The position numbers and the translations under genes are program-made. A stretch of DNA of 64,000 nucleotides from the NCBI GenBank assembly GCA_019915135.1, contig JAHLMK010000002.1, positions 372,001 through 436,000 of the forward strand, read 5' to 3'. Position 1 is the first letter of the stretch. Each line of letters begins with the position of its first letter. Of the stretch, positions 22,971 through 34,187 are shown one piece after another. The notes under the pieces were generated by a model, which was not told the DNA's origin, did no database searches, and saw only the letters and a list, made by a program, of their open reading frames with translations. The stretch is from Strobilurus pachycystidiatus. Its lineage: Eukaryota > Basidiomycota > Agaricomycetes > Agaricales > Physalacriaceae.

Positions 22971-25900
22971 TCAGAGACTTTCCAGATAAGTACAACCCTC
23001 CTCGATCCTTGACGAAACAGCACTAATCTAAGAAGGAAGTCAGATAGAATTGTGGCAGCGGAGGATGTGTCTGCTTACATTATTCGCATGGAAAGCCTGG
23101 AAGTGATTGCCAGGAATATCGAGGACCTTAACGCCCGTACCGGCAATACTTTCCCACCCAGATTGCTTATGACCTCTGTCAGATAGCCATGTAGGAACGC
23201 CGTCAACTCCAGGGGGGACGAATCCTTCCCTGGAGCGCAGATAAACAAGAGGCGGAGATACACCCTTCGTTCCAAATGGGTTGTAGTCCTTGAGCAACGC
23301 CGAATTCATCGCGAATTGTTTTTTGACGAGTTGGCCCACTTCGGAGTGATCATTCTTGTTGAGTTGAGTTGCAGCAGAGATGAGACTGGTTGATAGAGGA
23401 ACGTGGTTATCGGGGTTGGGAGCGTCAATCAACACGATACCCTTGACAGGAATACCCCGCTTTGATAACTGCAGAGCAGTTTCGTATGCGGCGACGCCTC
23501 CAAAGGACCATCCTATACAATGAACGGTAAGTGCTAGGTCAGGAACGTGCAGATAAAGCTATTTACCACCGAGGAGGACAGGTCCCCGAGTTGTTTTTGA
23601 GACATGGTCGGCGTACACATTGGCCATTTCTTCGACGCTATTCCAAGGCTTTGATGTCAAGAAGTGAGGATTGTGGATACCCCAGACAGAGCGATGAAGA
23701 GGGGCAAGTCGAGAGTAGTAGTTGACTAGACCGCTACCATCGTGGAACAGGAAAAGTGGTAATGAGTCGTTGGCGTACGGTGGCATCTGGATTGGGGAAG
23801 GAAGGGCGTCCAGATGAAGAAGTCTAGTAACATCGGGCGAGGCCGAACGAGCCGAAACAGCCTTTTTCGTCGACCCCAGATACCCACGCACTGCATGGAC
23901 TGTAGAGTACAGCTCAAAGAAGTTTCCTGGCAGCTCAAGACCCATCTCGGTCTTCAAGGCGTGAAGAGCTTCGATCGAGGTCAGAGAGTCGAGCCCAAGA
24001 TGTTCAAAGCTGGTGTTGTCCTTGATATCCGCGACATTGACGTCCAGAACACCAGCCAGGACAGCCTTAACATCTACCTCGTCGTCGCCTTCAAGAGATA
24101 AGCTAATGGGTTCGTCATCCGACACAAGCGTCCCGGGAGTAGACATCCCGCTTGTAATGGGCGAGGAAGGGACACTGATATCGTCGCCAACCTCCCGAAC
24201 AATGTCGCCAGCGGATCGACACATGGACAGCACATTGGCAGCAAGTCGAACGTCAGGGAAGGAAGACTGGAGGCGTCCGAATATCTCTATGGACATCAGA
24301 GAGTCAACGCCCAACGCTTCTAGCTCTGTATCCACCGAGATGGAGTCAACATCGATGCCACATGTTTCCGCGACAATGTCAAGTACAATGGACTCGACGG
24401 ATGGTCCTGAAAGGAACTTGACGTGTTTCGGAGAGGCTGATTTGGTTAGAGATGCTGGACGACGAATGAGAGCCGGTGGCGACGATGTAATAGACCTGCC
24501 AGCAGCCTTTGACAGCATCCGAGAGAAGGAGTCGAGTCGCAAACGACGGAATTGCATACCCTTCATGTAAGCGACAATCCTCGGAGAGTCCCCTTCCTGA
24601 CAAGCCCATGCCTCCGCGAGAATAACACCTTCATCAGCAAGCCATACGTTGCTGCAGTACACAGTATATTGCGCTGAAAGGTCGACAAGTCCAGGAAGAA
24701 CCTTGACAGATCCGACCTCAGTGCAAATGAACGCGTCATTACGTGCACCCTGCAAGTTGGCAACAAAGCCGGCAACATGAAGGAGGGTATCCATGAAGAC
24801 CGGATGAACGACGTGCTTCCCTTGGCCGTGCACACTGGATGGGAGACGAACGTTAGCTGCCCCTTCCATGTGGCTCGCATCGATAGTCAGACTCTGGATG
24901 GTGTGATACTCCGCCGAGTAGTCGACAACGCGCTGGAAAAGGTTTTCGTAGATGGTGCGCGTCGAGAAGGTTTCCTGCTGGAGGCCTGGGCGCGTGACAG
25001 ACGCGACGTTGCGCCTGATAACGGGGAGGCTTCGAAGGAATTTGGTATTGGTGGAAGCAGTGACTTGAAGCTTGAACGCGCCGCGAGCATGGAGAGATTC
25101 AGACTCGGAGCCATCATCTGGTCTAGAAGATACAGAGAACGTCCCTTCATCACCGTCGAGGGTGATGGAGGAAGTGACGAGGCGCAGCACGGCGGGATCG
25201 TAAACCAATGCGTTCACGAAGGTGATATCGCGAAGCGTCGCGTGACGGTCATCGGATGGTGTCCATGAAATGGCAATGCCAGCCAGCACTTGCTCGAGGT
25301 AGACGGAGGCGGGACACAACGGTAAGCCTGCAACTTTGTGACCGGAGATGGCTTTTGCCAGTTGCGATATGGGGGTCTCGAAGATCGATGTGAAGCCGTT
25401 TGACGCTGTTGGGCGCTGAACCCACTCGTGAAGCATGGCGTAATCTGAGAGATGGCGTGGTCGGCCGGAATTAGCCGTGGCGTCTACAGCAGTGTCCTCG
25501 TTGAAGGCGACCCAGAATTTGGATGGAGCGAATGGGTACGACGGCAAAGATACGCAAGACACGCTGGGAACATGTGAATACACATTTCTCCAGGTGACCG
25601 GGGCGTTGGACTGGTAGAGTTGAACCAGAGAGCTCGTCAACGTCGTCCAAGCATCTTGTTGCTTCTTCAAAGAAGGAAGAAGCAAACCCGCATCATTTAC
25701 CATCGATTTCAGCATCGGCAGGCACGATGTGTGGGGACCAATCTCAAGCCAGACATTGACCTGAGTCTGGTGCATCAGAGAGTCGATGCCTTGCTCGAAT
25801 TGAACAGGCTGGGCACAGTGCTTCGCAAAGTACTCTGCGTTGAACACAGACGCGTCTCCAGCCGGGACCGTCTCTCCCCGGACATTGGACACGACAGGAA

Positions 25901-28900
25901 TGGTCGGAGGCTCGATGGCAACGATGCCGGCAATGCGTGTAAGGTCCTCGAGAAGAGGAGCCATCGCGGAACTGTGGTAACCAAATGGCACCGAAAGAAG
26001 CACGTTCTTGCAAACGGCATTGGCGTCCAAGTATTGCTTGAACTCTCGCAGCGTCGGCAGTGGACCGGACAGGACGCAATCACTGGAGCTGTTGAGACAC
26101 GCGATGGATAAGCTTCCGAACGATGCAAGGTGACTCTCAATGGAGGACGCAGGAAGATTGACGGCCATCATCCCTGTAGTTTCGATTGCGCATTTGGTCA
26201 CCATGAGGCGTACTCGATGAGCGACAATGGTGAGGGCGCCTTCAAGAGAGAGAACACCGGCAATGACGAGGGCAGCGTACTCTCCAAGGCTAAGAGTAAG
26301 TCATTAGATAAATCCATTCATTCAGAAAACGATGTTCATACCTGTGGCCAGCCACTGCAGACGGCATGACACCCCAAGACATCCACAGTCGCGCTAGAGC
26401 ATATTCGAGGGCGAAGATTGCTGGCTGGTATGCTTGGAACTCATCGGTCCTTGGAAGTCCGCTGGTTTCGCCATCACTGAGGATAATGGGCAGGATGCCC
26501 ACCAATCCTGCTCTCGTAAGGAAGCCGTCGCACTCGTCGATGATGGAGCGGAAGAGAGGAGATGACGCGTAGAGTGATTTTCCCATGGCCAAGTACTGAG
26601 CTCCTTGGCCAGAGAAGACAAATACTATCTTGGTTGCCGGAGTTGAGGTAGGGACCTCGACGGCCTTCGCCTTCAAGAGTTTCTGGATGGCGTCTTGTTT
26701 GTTGTTGGCTGAGACAGCAACACGGTGATCATAGAGTTGGCGGCGACTGGTCGAGGTGTAGGCGATATCCGACCACGATTCGTTGCAATTCGAGCTCCCC
26801 ATCCACTCTATGTAGCGAGCCTTCAAGCTCGACAATGCTTCCCCTGTCTTGGCCGACAAACCGAGAACCAAATGCATGTCGGCATTGTCGGGAGGCGGCG
26901 ACACATGCTCCTCGACCAAGATGGCCGAATTAGAGCCGGCGGCACCGAAGTTGTTGAGAAGCGCCATCCTCGTTAGCCCAGACTGGACTGGGTCCCAAGA
27001 CGTTGCAACACGGTCAATGACCAGTCCGTTTCCGGAGGGAATTTTCGGGTTCAAGCTCTTGAGCGAGATACAACGCGGGATAGTATGGTGGCGCAGCATC
27101 AGGAGGAGTTTCGCCAACCCAGCGGCACCAGAAGCGGCTTCCAGGTGCCCGATGTTTGCCTTGACGGAGGTGACGTGCAAATCCCTTCCCAGAGTGCCCG
27201 ACGAGAAGACTTCCCGAATGCTTTCGAGTTCGCCGGGGTCACCTGCTTGCGTCCCAGTCCCATGCGCCTCAACGACGTTGACCCGGGAAGCAGGGACACC
27301 AGCATTGGATAGTACGGTCTTAAAAAGCTTGACCTGGGTCGGCGCATGTGGATGGGTAATGGAAGAGGCAAGACCACTCTGGTTGACTTCGACGGCGCGG
27401 ATAACGCCCCATATGTGATCCTGCTCTGCGATAGCGTCGGAGAAACGCTTGAGCACAAACAAACCACACCCTTCCGACCGGGAATACCCATCAGCAGATG
27501 CGTCGAATGACTTGCATTGGCCAGTTGGGCTCAGGAAGTGTCCGCGATCAAGGCCGAGAAACATCTGAGAGAGGCGTCAGAAGAGAATATGAAGAAATGA
27601 TCGTAGATACACACGTCGGGACTAGCGATGATATTGACGCCACCCACAAGAGCGGCGTTGCAATCTCCATTCATGAGGCTGCGCGCACCTTGATAGACTG
27701 CAACACCCGAGGAGGAACAGGCAGTGTCGATCACAATGGAAGGTCCGCTGAGTTGCATAGCGTAAGACAATCTCCCACTTAAAAAGGCTTTCAGAGTGCC
27801 TAAACAACGTTAATGTTAGCGTTGGATGACAGAAAGCATCAGATAGACGCACCGGTGCTGTAATAGACGTCAATATCGTTGCGGAGATTCTGGACGTAAT
27901 CATTGGTTGCGACGCCGATGTAGCAGGCAAAAGTTTCCGGATTGAAAGACGGGGTGGAATTTGGGACATAACCGGCATCTTCGAGAGCTTCGTAGGCAGT
28001 GTGAAGAAGGACACGTTGTTGAGGATCCATACTCCCCGCCTCACGAGGACTAATCTTGAAGAACTTGTTGTCGAACTCGTCCGCGTTATCGATGAAGTTA
28101 CCGGTATGGGCCTTCATTTGCCTTTTACCGTCTTTGTAGTCCGACACTTTGAATCGACTTTCTGGAATCTAGACTTGACTTTAGAATGTTACAGACTCCA
28201 GACTAATAAGACTCACCTCCGAAATAGTGTTGAGACCTTGCTCTAGAGCTTCCCAGAGTCTTGAGACATTTGGTGCGCCAGGCATGTTGACCGCCATTCC
28301 AACGATGGCAATGGGTTCCTGCTTGGGGGCGCGCCGCAGGTCTGACACGCTGAGATCCAGAGAAGAGACGTCGCCTGACAAATCTTTGACTAATGACTTG
28401 GTCAAACCACCGCCTGGGCCGAAATTGAGAACGCGGACTGGAGCGGTGAAACTTGAAGAAGCCTTCGTGACCTCTTTGGTTACTGTGTCCCAGTTGACGG
28501 GTTGCGTCAAAATCATGTCCACCACAAACTCTAGCAACGAGCCTTGGTTAGAGAGTGTGGGTCCAATGGCCTCTCCGGTGAAGCTAGACCGTATTGGGAC
28601 GTGTATATCCTGCAGACGTGGAAATTGTATGTTGCGCCGCTGGGCGTCGCCAAGGACTTCTTCTCGTACGGCTGCATGGACGGGGGCGTGGTATAAAGTC
28701 TCTAACGTCATCTTGTGAACGGCGGCTTCGAAGGTCCTCGAGAAGGCAAGTAGCGTGTCTGGACGTCCGGACACGGTACAGCACGTGGAATCAATAATAG
28801 CGGTGACATAAAGTGGCGACGCGTCTTGAGCCTGTTTGTTCGTTAGCTCAGATCTTTGAGGCAAGGTGTGTGAACGTACGTTCGTGGTGAATTTCGTGAT

Positions 28901-29500
28901 GGCTTGTTCTAACGCGTCTCTGTCTGTGCCGAGGAACACGAGGCTCCAGGGGGCCGCAATCTCGATGAAGCGGTCCTTGAGCGCATCTGACCGATAGCGC
29001 TGAACGCGTACTCCGATCCAGAGCGCCAATCTATAAGCCTCTAGTGCGTGATGCAGGAAGGCTGCATTTGACAAAGACGTGCCAACAACGGTCGCGGGGA
29101 GAATTCCGGACGAGAAGCCAAGAATTCCGACGCCATGTAAGGCGTTCAGGTTAAGCGCATCACTAAAAGGTGTGTGCGATTGAGACGCGTCGATGAAGGC
29201 CAAATAGCGAAGCGTCTGCATGAGAAACAGGGTAGACCCAGAGATAATGGCGTTCTGAGTGTAGCGCTCCTTGGGCTGGGTGATGAGGGATTCCTTGCTG
29301 ATAAAATCAGACAAGTCGACTTCGCACTCCGAAGGTGGCAATGTGGACAGTTCGGTGTGGAATGCAGCATGGCAGGCTGATAAAAGAACAGCTCCGGCAG
29401 GGAGGGAAACGTCGAGGAGGGCCAACTCGCGCATCTGGCTGAGTTTAGGCGCGGAGGTGCCTTGTCCATTGAAGATGGGAATGTTGATGAGGGAAGACAT
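22971..29500 (-). CDS. Non-reducing polyketide synthase (SAT-KS-AT-PT-ACP-ACP-TE), orsellinic-acid-synthase type
   Basis: About 2,100 residues from the ATG at 29500 ([14 protein letters not shown]). SAT is first, with [12 protein letters not shown] where the usual GxCxG Cys is Ser, plus YHAPVHA. KS has DTACSSSG (Cys), [12 protein letters not shown] and [10 protein letters not shown] (both His). Malonyl-CoA AT has VFSGQGAQY and GHSLGEYAA (read across an intron near 26340-26290). PT/product template has [15 protein letters not shown] (His) and [14 protein letters not shown] (Asp). Two ACPs follow, [13 protein letters not shown] and [16 protein letters not shown] has [12 protein letters not shown] (Ser) and GNHFQAF (His). 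The last exon (22971 to about 23027) ends [10 protein letters not shown]. There are no KR, DH or ER domains, so an aromatic product such as orsellinic acid is expected. Tandem ACPs and TE are usual for basidiomycete orsellinic acid synthases. A TATA box lies about 75 bp upstream. Confidence 0.96.
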
Positions 29501-31464
29501 GGCGATCGTTGGAGGATGCAGGAAGTTGCTGTCAAGGAAAGCAGATGCGGAAGAAGCCAAGGAACGACTGGGCCTATATAGGCGAAGGACAGAGATCAGG
29601 AGGTGTAGGTAATGCTATTGGGTGAAGCCGCGCATATGGAGAACAGTCTCACGCGCAAGCTCAAGTCCGACACGATCAGTAACCACAGACAGCGACAAGT
29701 AAGGTGGGGCTCGAGCCATTGATCCGCGAAGCCAAACCACTGAAGTCTGGTTCCTAGTACGTCTGAATGAGACAGCACGTTGGAAGACCGGATGACGCAC
29801 GGTGCCTTTTTCTCCCGAGCGACTAAGGCAGTGGTCGGCTACGCGCCTGTGTCCTGTGTTTGGGCTCGCAAGAAGATGGTTCGTGCTAAAGACTCCCCAC
29901 AGGGATCTCCGCGACCTATATAGCCCATCAGTGACGCTCTTTTCCCCGACTTCCATCACGACATACCGCTCTGCTGATAACGTGGGAGGCTAAGAGTGCC
30001 GAGGCAGATATTCCCACGCCTTGCTCAGCCAATACACTCAAGGTAACTCAGAGAGGTTATTGTTGATAAAGATTTCTGTCACCCTTCATAGACCTGGGCT
30101 TGGACCGTTCTGCGCGTCGGACTGGAGTGGCTCATTCGGGCTTCACTATCCCGACCGAATTCCCGCTTGTTGCAGCCAATTTCAGCTGATATGTGGCGCA
30201 ACGCGTAGTAGGGTAATGCAATGATTATGTGTGGCCTGCTCATCTCCCTAACTGCTATTCAGGAATGCCCGAAGGTGATAGGCTGGTGATTGATCCCATG
30301 TACTGCTTCTCTGTTGCTGGCCATAAGATGTTTGCTTCCCGCCCCTAGACATTTGTGCAGTGACGCGACCTTGCTTTCCGCTATCAACATACGGCGCGCT
30401 CACTGACATCAATCAGGGCATATCGTTCATCATATACAATACGTCGATCTTGGCGGAGAAAGGTGGAGAAGCGTCCTGATTTCTGCTCCCTGCTTTACCT
30501 CCCGCCCCCGGATTGTCTGCCCAGAGCGCGTCCAAAATTCATCAATCACGGTACCGTCAAATTGTATTCGATACGTCCCCCATAGGCTGCTATCTCTGGC
30601 ATTGTCCCTGATCCTTGTCCCGACCTTGACTCGCGAGGACAACCTGTTCCGCCATCTGCGGCGTGTATCAGATTAGCATCCACCACAACACTCGCAATCC
30701 CGTTCACAGCCACCGTAAATCGGGGTGGATACATGTCTAGTATCGGGAGGTGGCGGCGCTGGCATTGCCAGCGCGGCCGACCTCAATAGACGTTTCCTCG
30801 GGCGCAAATCTGTACCCGAACTTGAAGCCAACAGGTTTGATCTTCACATAGAGACTCTCATGTAAAACATGTATGATTGACCAAGTACTTACACGAAGGC
30901 CGACTCAAATCACGGAGTTTCTTGACACCCGCGATGTTATTGTTAGTTCCGGACCACATACCCTTCTGGCAAAGAAGTCACCTCCCGCCTATCATTGCAC
31001 CCCCATCTCAGTCCGTCGCTGCATACTCTGCCACGAGAAAATGTTGCACGTATGTCGAAGCGCATGTCCGAAGTGAGTAACACATCAATATCATGACCAT
31101 TGTGACTTAAAGCACGTCGCGCCACACCTGAATTCCGAAACTCGGCGCACAACATATTGGATTTGACTATAGAGATAATAGACAGCCGTGCCATGTAATA
31201 CCAACTATTGATACAGGTATTCAAGCCAGCTGTCCGCACACATTTCATGTATCGAAAATCATGATTGAAGTGTATGGTGTTACAATGCAGTGGTAGCGAC
31301 CGAGATGAAGATGCGGGTGAGTGGGGGGAGGTGGCAAATAGCAATATAAGAGCTCATAGCAAAATACTAGGCGTGAATAAGATATAGCAGACTGTACTTT
31401 TGCAGGGCGTCGTCTAAAGCCCGTAAACGAGTGAAGGTGAACGGAGAGCAGAGGGAGAAGGCGA
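29501..31464. other. Intergenic region upstream of the PKS
   Basis: About 2 kb between the PKS start and the Hsp70 stop. It holds the PKS promoter and the Hsp70 3' end. Two overlapping minus-strand ORFs at 30430-30734 (for example PPRFTVAVNGIASVVVDANL) are in different frames and could be a decayed or mis-spliced small gene, but I recognise no domain. Other ORFs here are unsupported. Confidence 0.45.
29574..29581 (-). promoter_or_regulatory. TATA box of the PKS gene
   Basis: CTATATAG, the core of the 12-bp palindrome GCCTATATAGGC (29572-29583), 74 bp upstream of the PKS ATG at 29500. A second CTATATAG is at 29916-29923. Position and sequence fit a core promoter. Confidence 0.55.
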
Positions 31465-33920
31465 TTAGTCCTTCTTGGGGGGCTCCTCTGATGACGGTTC
31501 TGAGGATGCGTTGTTCTCGGCGTTGCGCTTCTCGTAAACCTGAAGAGAAGATATTATGATCCTGTAGACTCAAAGGAGAAAGAAAGGACATGCCTTCTGG
31601 AAAAGACCGAGCGATGCCTGCTGGGTCTCGTTAATCTTAGCACGGATGGCATCGGCATCAACGGTGGGGTCGGCGGCCTGGCCCTTGACAGCGAGTTCAC
31701 GGAGTTCGGCAATAAGAGAAGTGACCTTCTCCTGCTCGGCCTTGTCGATCTGGTCCTTGAAGTCGTTCATAGCTAACAGAAGACGTCAGAAGAGAATGAT
31801 ATGGGCACACCGACGTAACATACCCTTCTCAGTATCAGCGCAGACAGAGTCAGCCTTGTTTGCCTCCTCGATGAGGACCTTACGGGCCTTATCGGTCTCA
31901 GCGTACTGTTCAGCATCAGAAACCATCTTCTCGATATCCTTGTCGCTCAAGCCGGATGAAGAAGCAATAGTCATGGATTGATCCTTGTTGGTGGCCTTGT
32001 CCTTAGCAGAAACGTTCACGATACCATCTGCGATACAAGTCAGTGCAAGTCGAAGGGGGACGCAGGTGTCGACACATACCAGCGTCAATGTCGAAGGTGA
32101 TCTCGATTTGAGGAACACCCTTGGGAGCGGGAGGGATACCAACGAGGTTGAAGTTGCCGAGGAGCTTGTTGTCGCGGACCAGTTCACGTTCACCCTGGAA
32201 GATCTTGACCTCGATGGCAGTCTGGCCGTCAGCCGCGGTGGAGAAGACCTGAGACTTCTTGGTAGGAATGACAGTGTTGCGGTTGATGAGCTTGGTCATG
32301 ATTCCACCGAGAGTCTCGATACCTTGAAAGAAGATTAGTCGTTGCTGAGAGGAAAGGACGATCGTACGAACCAAGCGACAGAGGAGTAACATCGAGGAGC
32401 AGGACGTCGGTAACATTGCCAGTCATGACACCACCCTGGATAGCGGCACCCTTCGCGACAGCCTCATCGGGGTTGACACCCTTGCTGGGTTCGCGACCAA
32501 ATATCGACTTGACAGTCTCAGCGACACGAGGCATACGAGTCATACCACCGACGAGAATAACATCGTTGATTTCGCTTGCCTTGAGACCAGCATCGGAAAG
32601 TGCCTTGCGGCAGGGATCGACAGTGCGCTGAACGAGAGGAGCGACCAAAGACTCGAACTGCGAGCGAAGAAGCTTCTGGTTGATGTGCTTGGGTCCTGAA
32701 GCGTCGGCAGTGATGAAGGGCAAGTTGATTTCGGTCTGGGTGGTCGAGGAGAGTTCGATCTTGGCCTTCTCAGCGGCTTCACGAATACGCTGAATAGCCA
32801 TGCGGTCACCAAGGAGATCAATGCCGGACTCATCCTTGAAACCCTTGAGGATGTGATTGACAAGGACGATGTCGAAGTCTTCACCACCCAAGTGAGTGTC
32901 ACCGTTAGTGGACTTGACCTCGAAGAGACCGTTTTGAAGCTCAAGGATGGAGATATCGAAGGTACCACCACCCAAATCGTAGACAGCAATGACAGCAGAT
33001 TCCGACCGGTCGAGACCATATGCAAGGGCAGCCGCGGTGGGCTCGTTGATGACACGGAGAACTTCGAGACCGGCAATCTGACCAGCGTCCTTGGTGGCCT
33101 GACGCTGGGCGTCGTTGAAGTAGGCCGGCACAGTGACAACAGCGTGGCTGTACAGTCGCGTCAGTGACTCTGACGATAGGTAAGCCCGACCACGTACCCG
33201 ACTTTCTTGTTCAGGTACTGCTCAGCAGTCTCGCGCATTTTAGTGAGAACCATTGATGACAGCTCCTCGGAGGACTGAGGAGAAAATTTAGTGACGGAGA
33301 GGAAGGCAGACTATGAGGACATACGAATCGCTGCTTCTTGCCACCGTTCTCAACCTCGACCGCTGGGCGCCCTTCCGGACCTGAGACGACGGTGAACGGC
33401 CTGGACGTTGGGGTGAGTGGTGGGTGGAAGTGAGTGAGTGACGAGAACAGACCAGTGCTTCATGTCGTCCTTCACCTCCTTGTCGGTGAACTGGCGTCCA
33501 ATTAACCGCTTGAAGGCAAAGACGGTGTTGGTCGAGTTGACGACAGCTTGGCGCTTGGCGGGGAGACCGACAAGACGCTCGCCGTGTTTCGTGAAGGCAA
33601 CGACCGAGGGTGTCGTCCTGGCGCCCTCGGCGTTTTCTATCACTTTCGACTCTTTTCCTTCCATGATAGACACGCAGGAATTTGTTGTACCCAAGTCGAT
33701 ACCAACGACGGGGCCTTGAAGGTGTGTAAGTGAAGGTGTTTTCGCGTCAAGGGCAGACACGTACCGTTGGTCTTGGTGTTCATATTCCGTGCAATCATGG
33801 CTCGTGAAATGCCCTTCGAAACGATGAGCAAATGCAGTGAGCAATGCGGAGGAAGACACGTACAGCATATTGCCCACTTCGTGAAACGGAGGCGCGTAGA
33901 GAACGGGCGGCGGAAAACAT
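31465..33920 (-). CDS. SSC1: Mitochondrial Hsp70 chaperone (SSC1/mortalin type)
   Basis: ATP-dependent chaperone of the mitochondrial matrix and motor of protein import. The ATG at 33920 begins [19 protein letters not shown], a basic, Ser-rich presequence without acids. The ATPase domain follows: [63 protein letters not shown] and [13 protein letters not shown]. The substrate domain has [35 protein letters not shown] and, at the end, [15 protein letters not shown]. The GDAG-type wording [12 protein letters not shown] and the presequence separate it from cytosolic SSA and ER BiP (no HDEL). About nine introns. A perfect heat-shock element lies 76 bp upstream of the ATG. Confidence 0.97.
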
Positions 33921-33995
33921 GGTGGTAGGATGAGAAAGGGAATTCTGGAGAGCAAATTTTCTCTGGGCCGGAATAAGTAAGCCGCGGCTTTCCCC

Positions 33996-34008
33996 GAAAT
34001 TTCCAGAA
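33996..34008. promoter_or_regulatory. Heat-shock element of the mitochondrial Hsp70 gene
   Basis: GAAatTTCcaGAA, three perfect alternating nGAAn units with 2-nt spacers, 76-88 bp upstream of the Hsp70 ATG. This is the binding site form of trimeric heat-shock factor. Its match to consensus and its position before an Hsp70 gene make it convincing. Confidence 0.8.
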
Positions 34009-34011
34009 TGG

Positions 34012-34019
34012 TCACGTGA
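34012..34019. promoter_or_regulatory. E-box TCACGTGA next to the HSE
   Basis: An 8-bp palindrome TCACGTGA, 4 bp beyond the heat-shock element. CACGTG is bound by bHLH factors (Cbf1/Tye7-like in yeasts). The motif is clear; use at this promoter is inferred. Confidence 0.45.
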
Positions 34020-34187
34020 AGCATTTTACGTCCCCGGCATGACACGTAGGCATTGGACAGGGGTCTACTGTGACACTCTCAAAGAGTCAGTTCACACACG
34101 CAGCTGAGAACCGAGAATACTTTTCAGAGCAAAATACTATAGAATACATAATCCCAATACATAGTTTGTGTCCTTCAGCGGCTAAGC

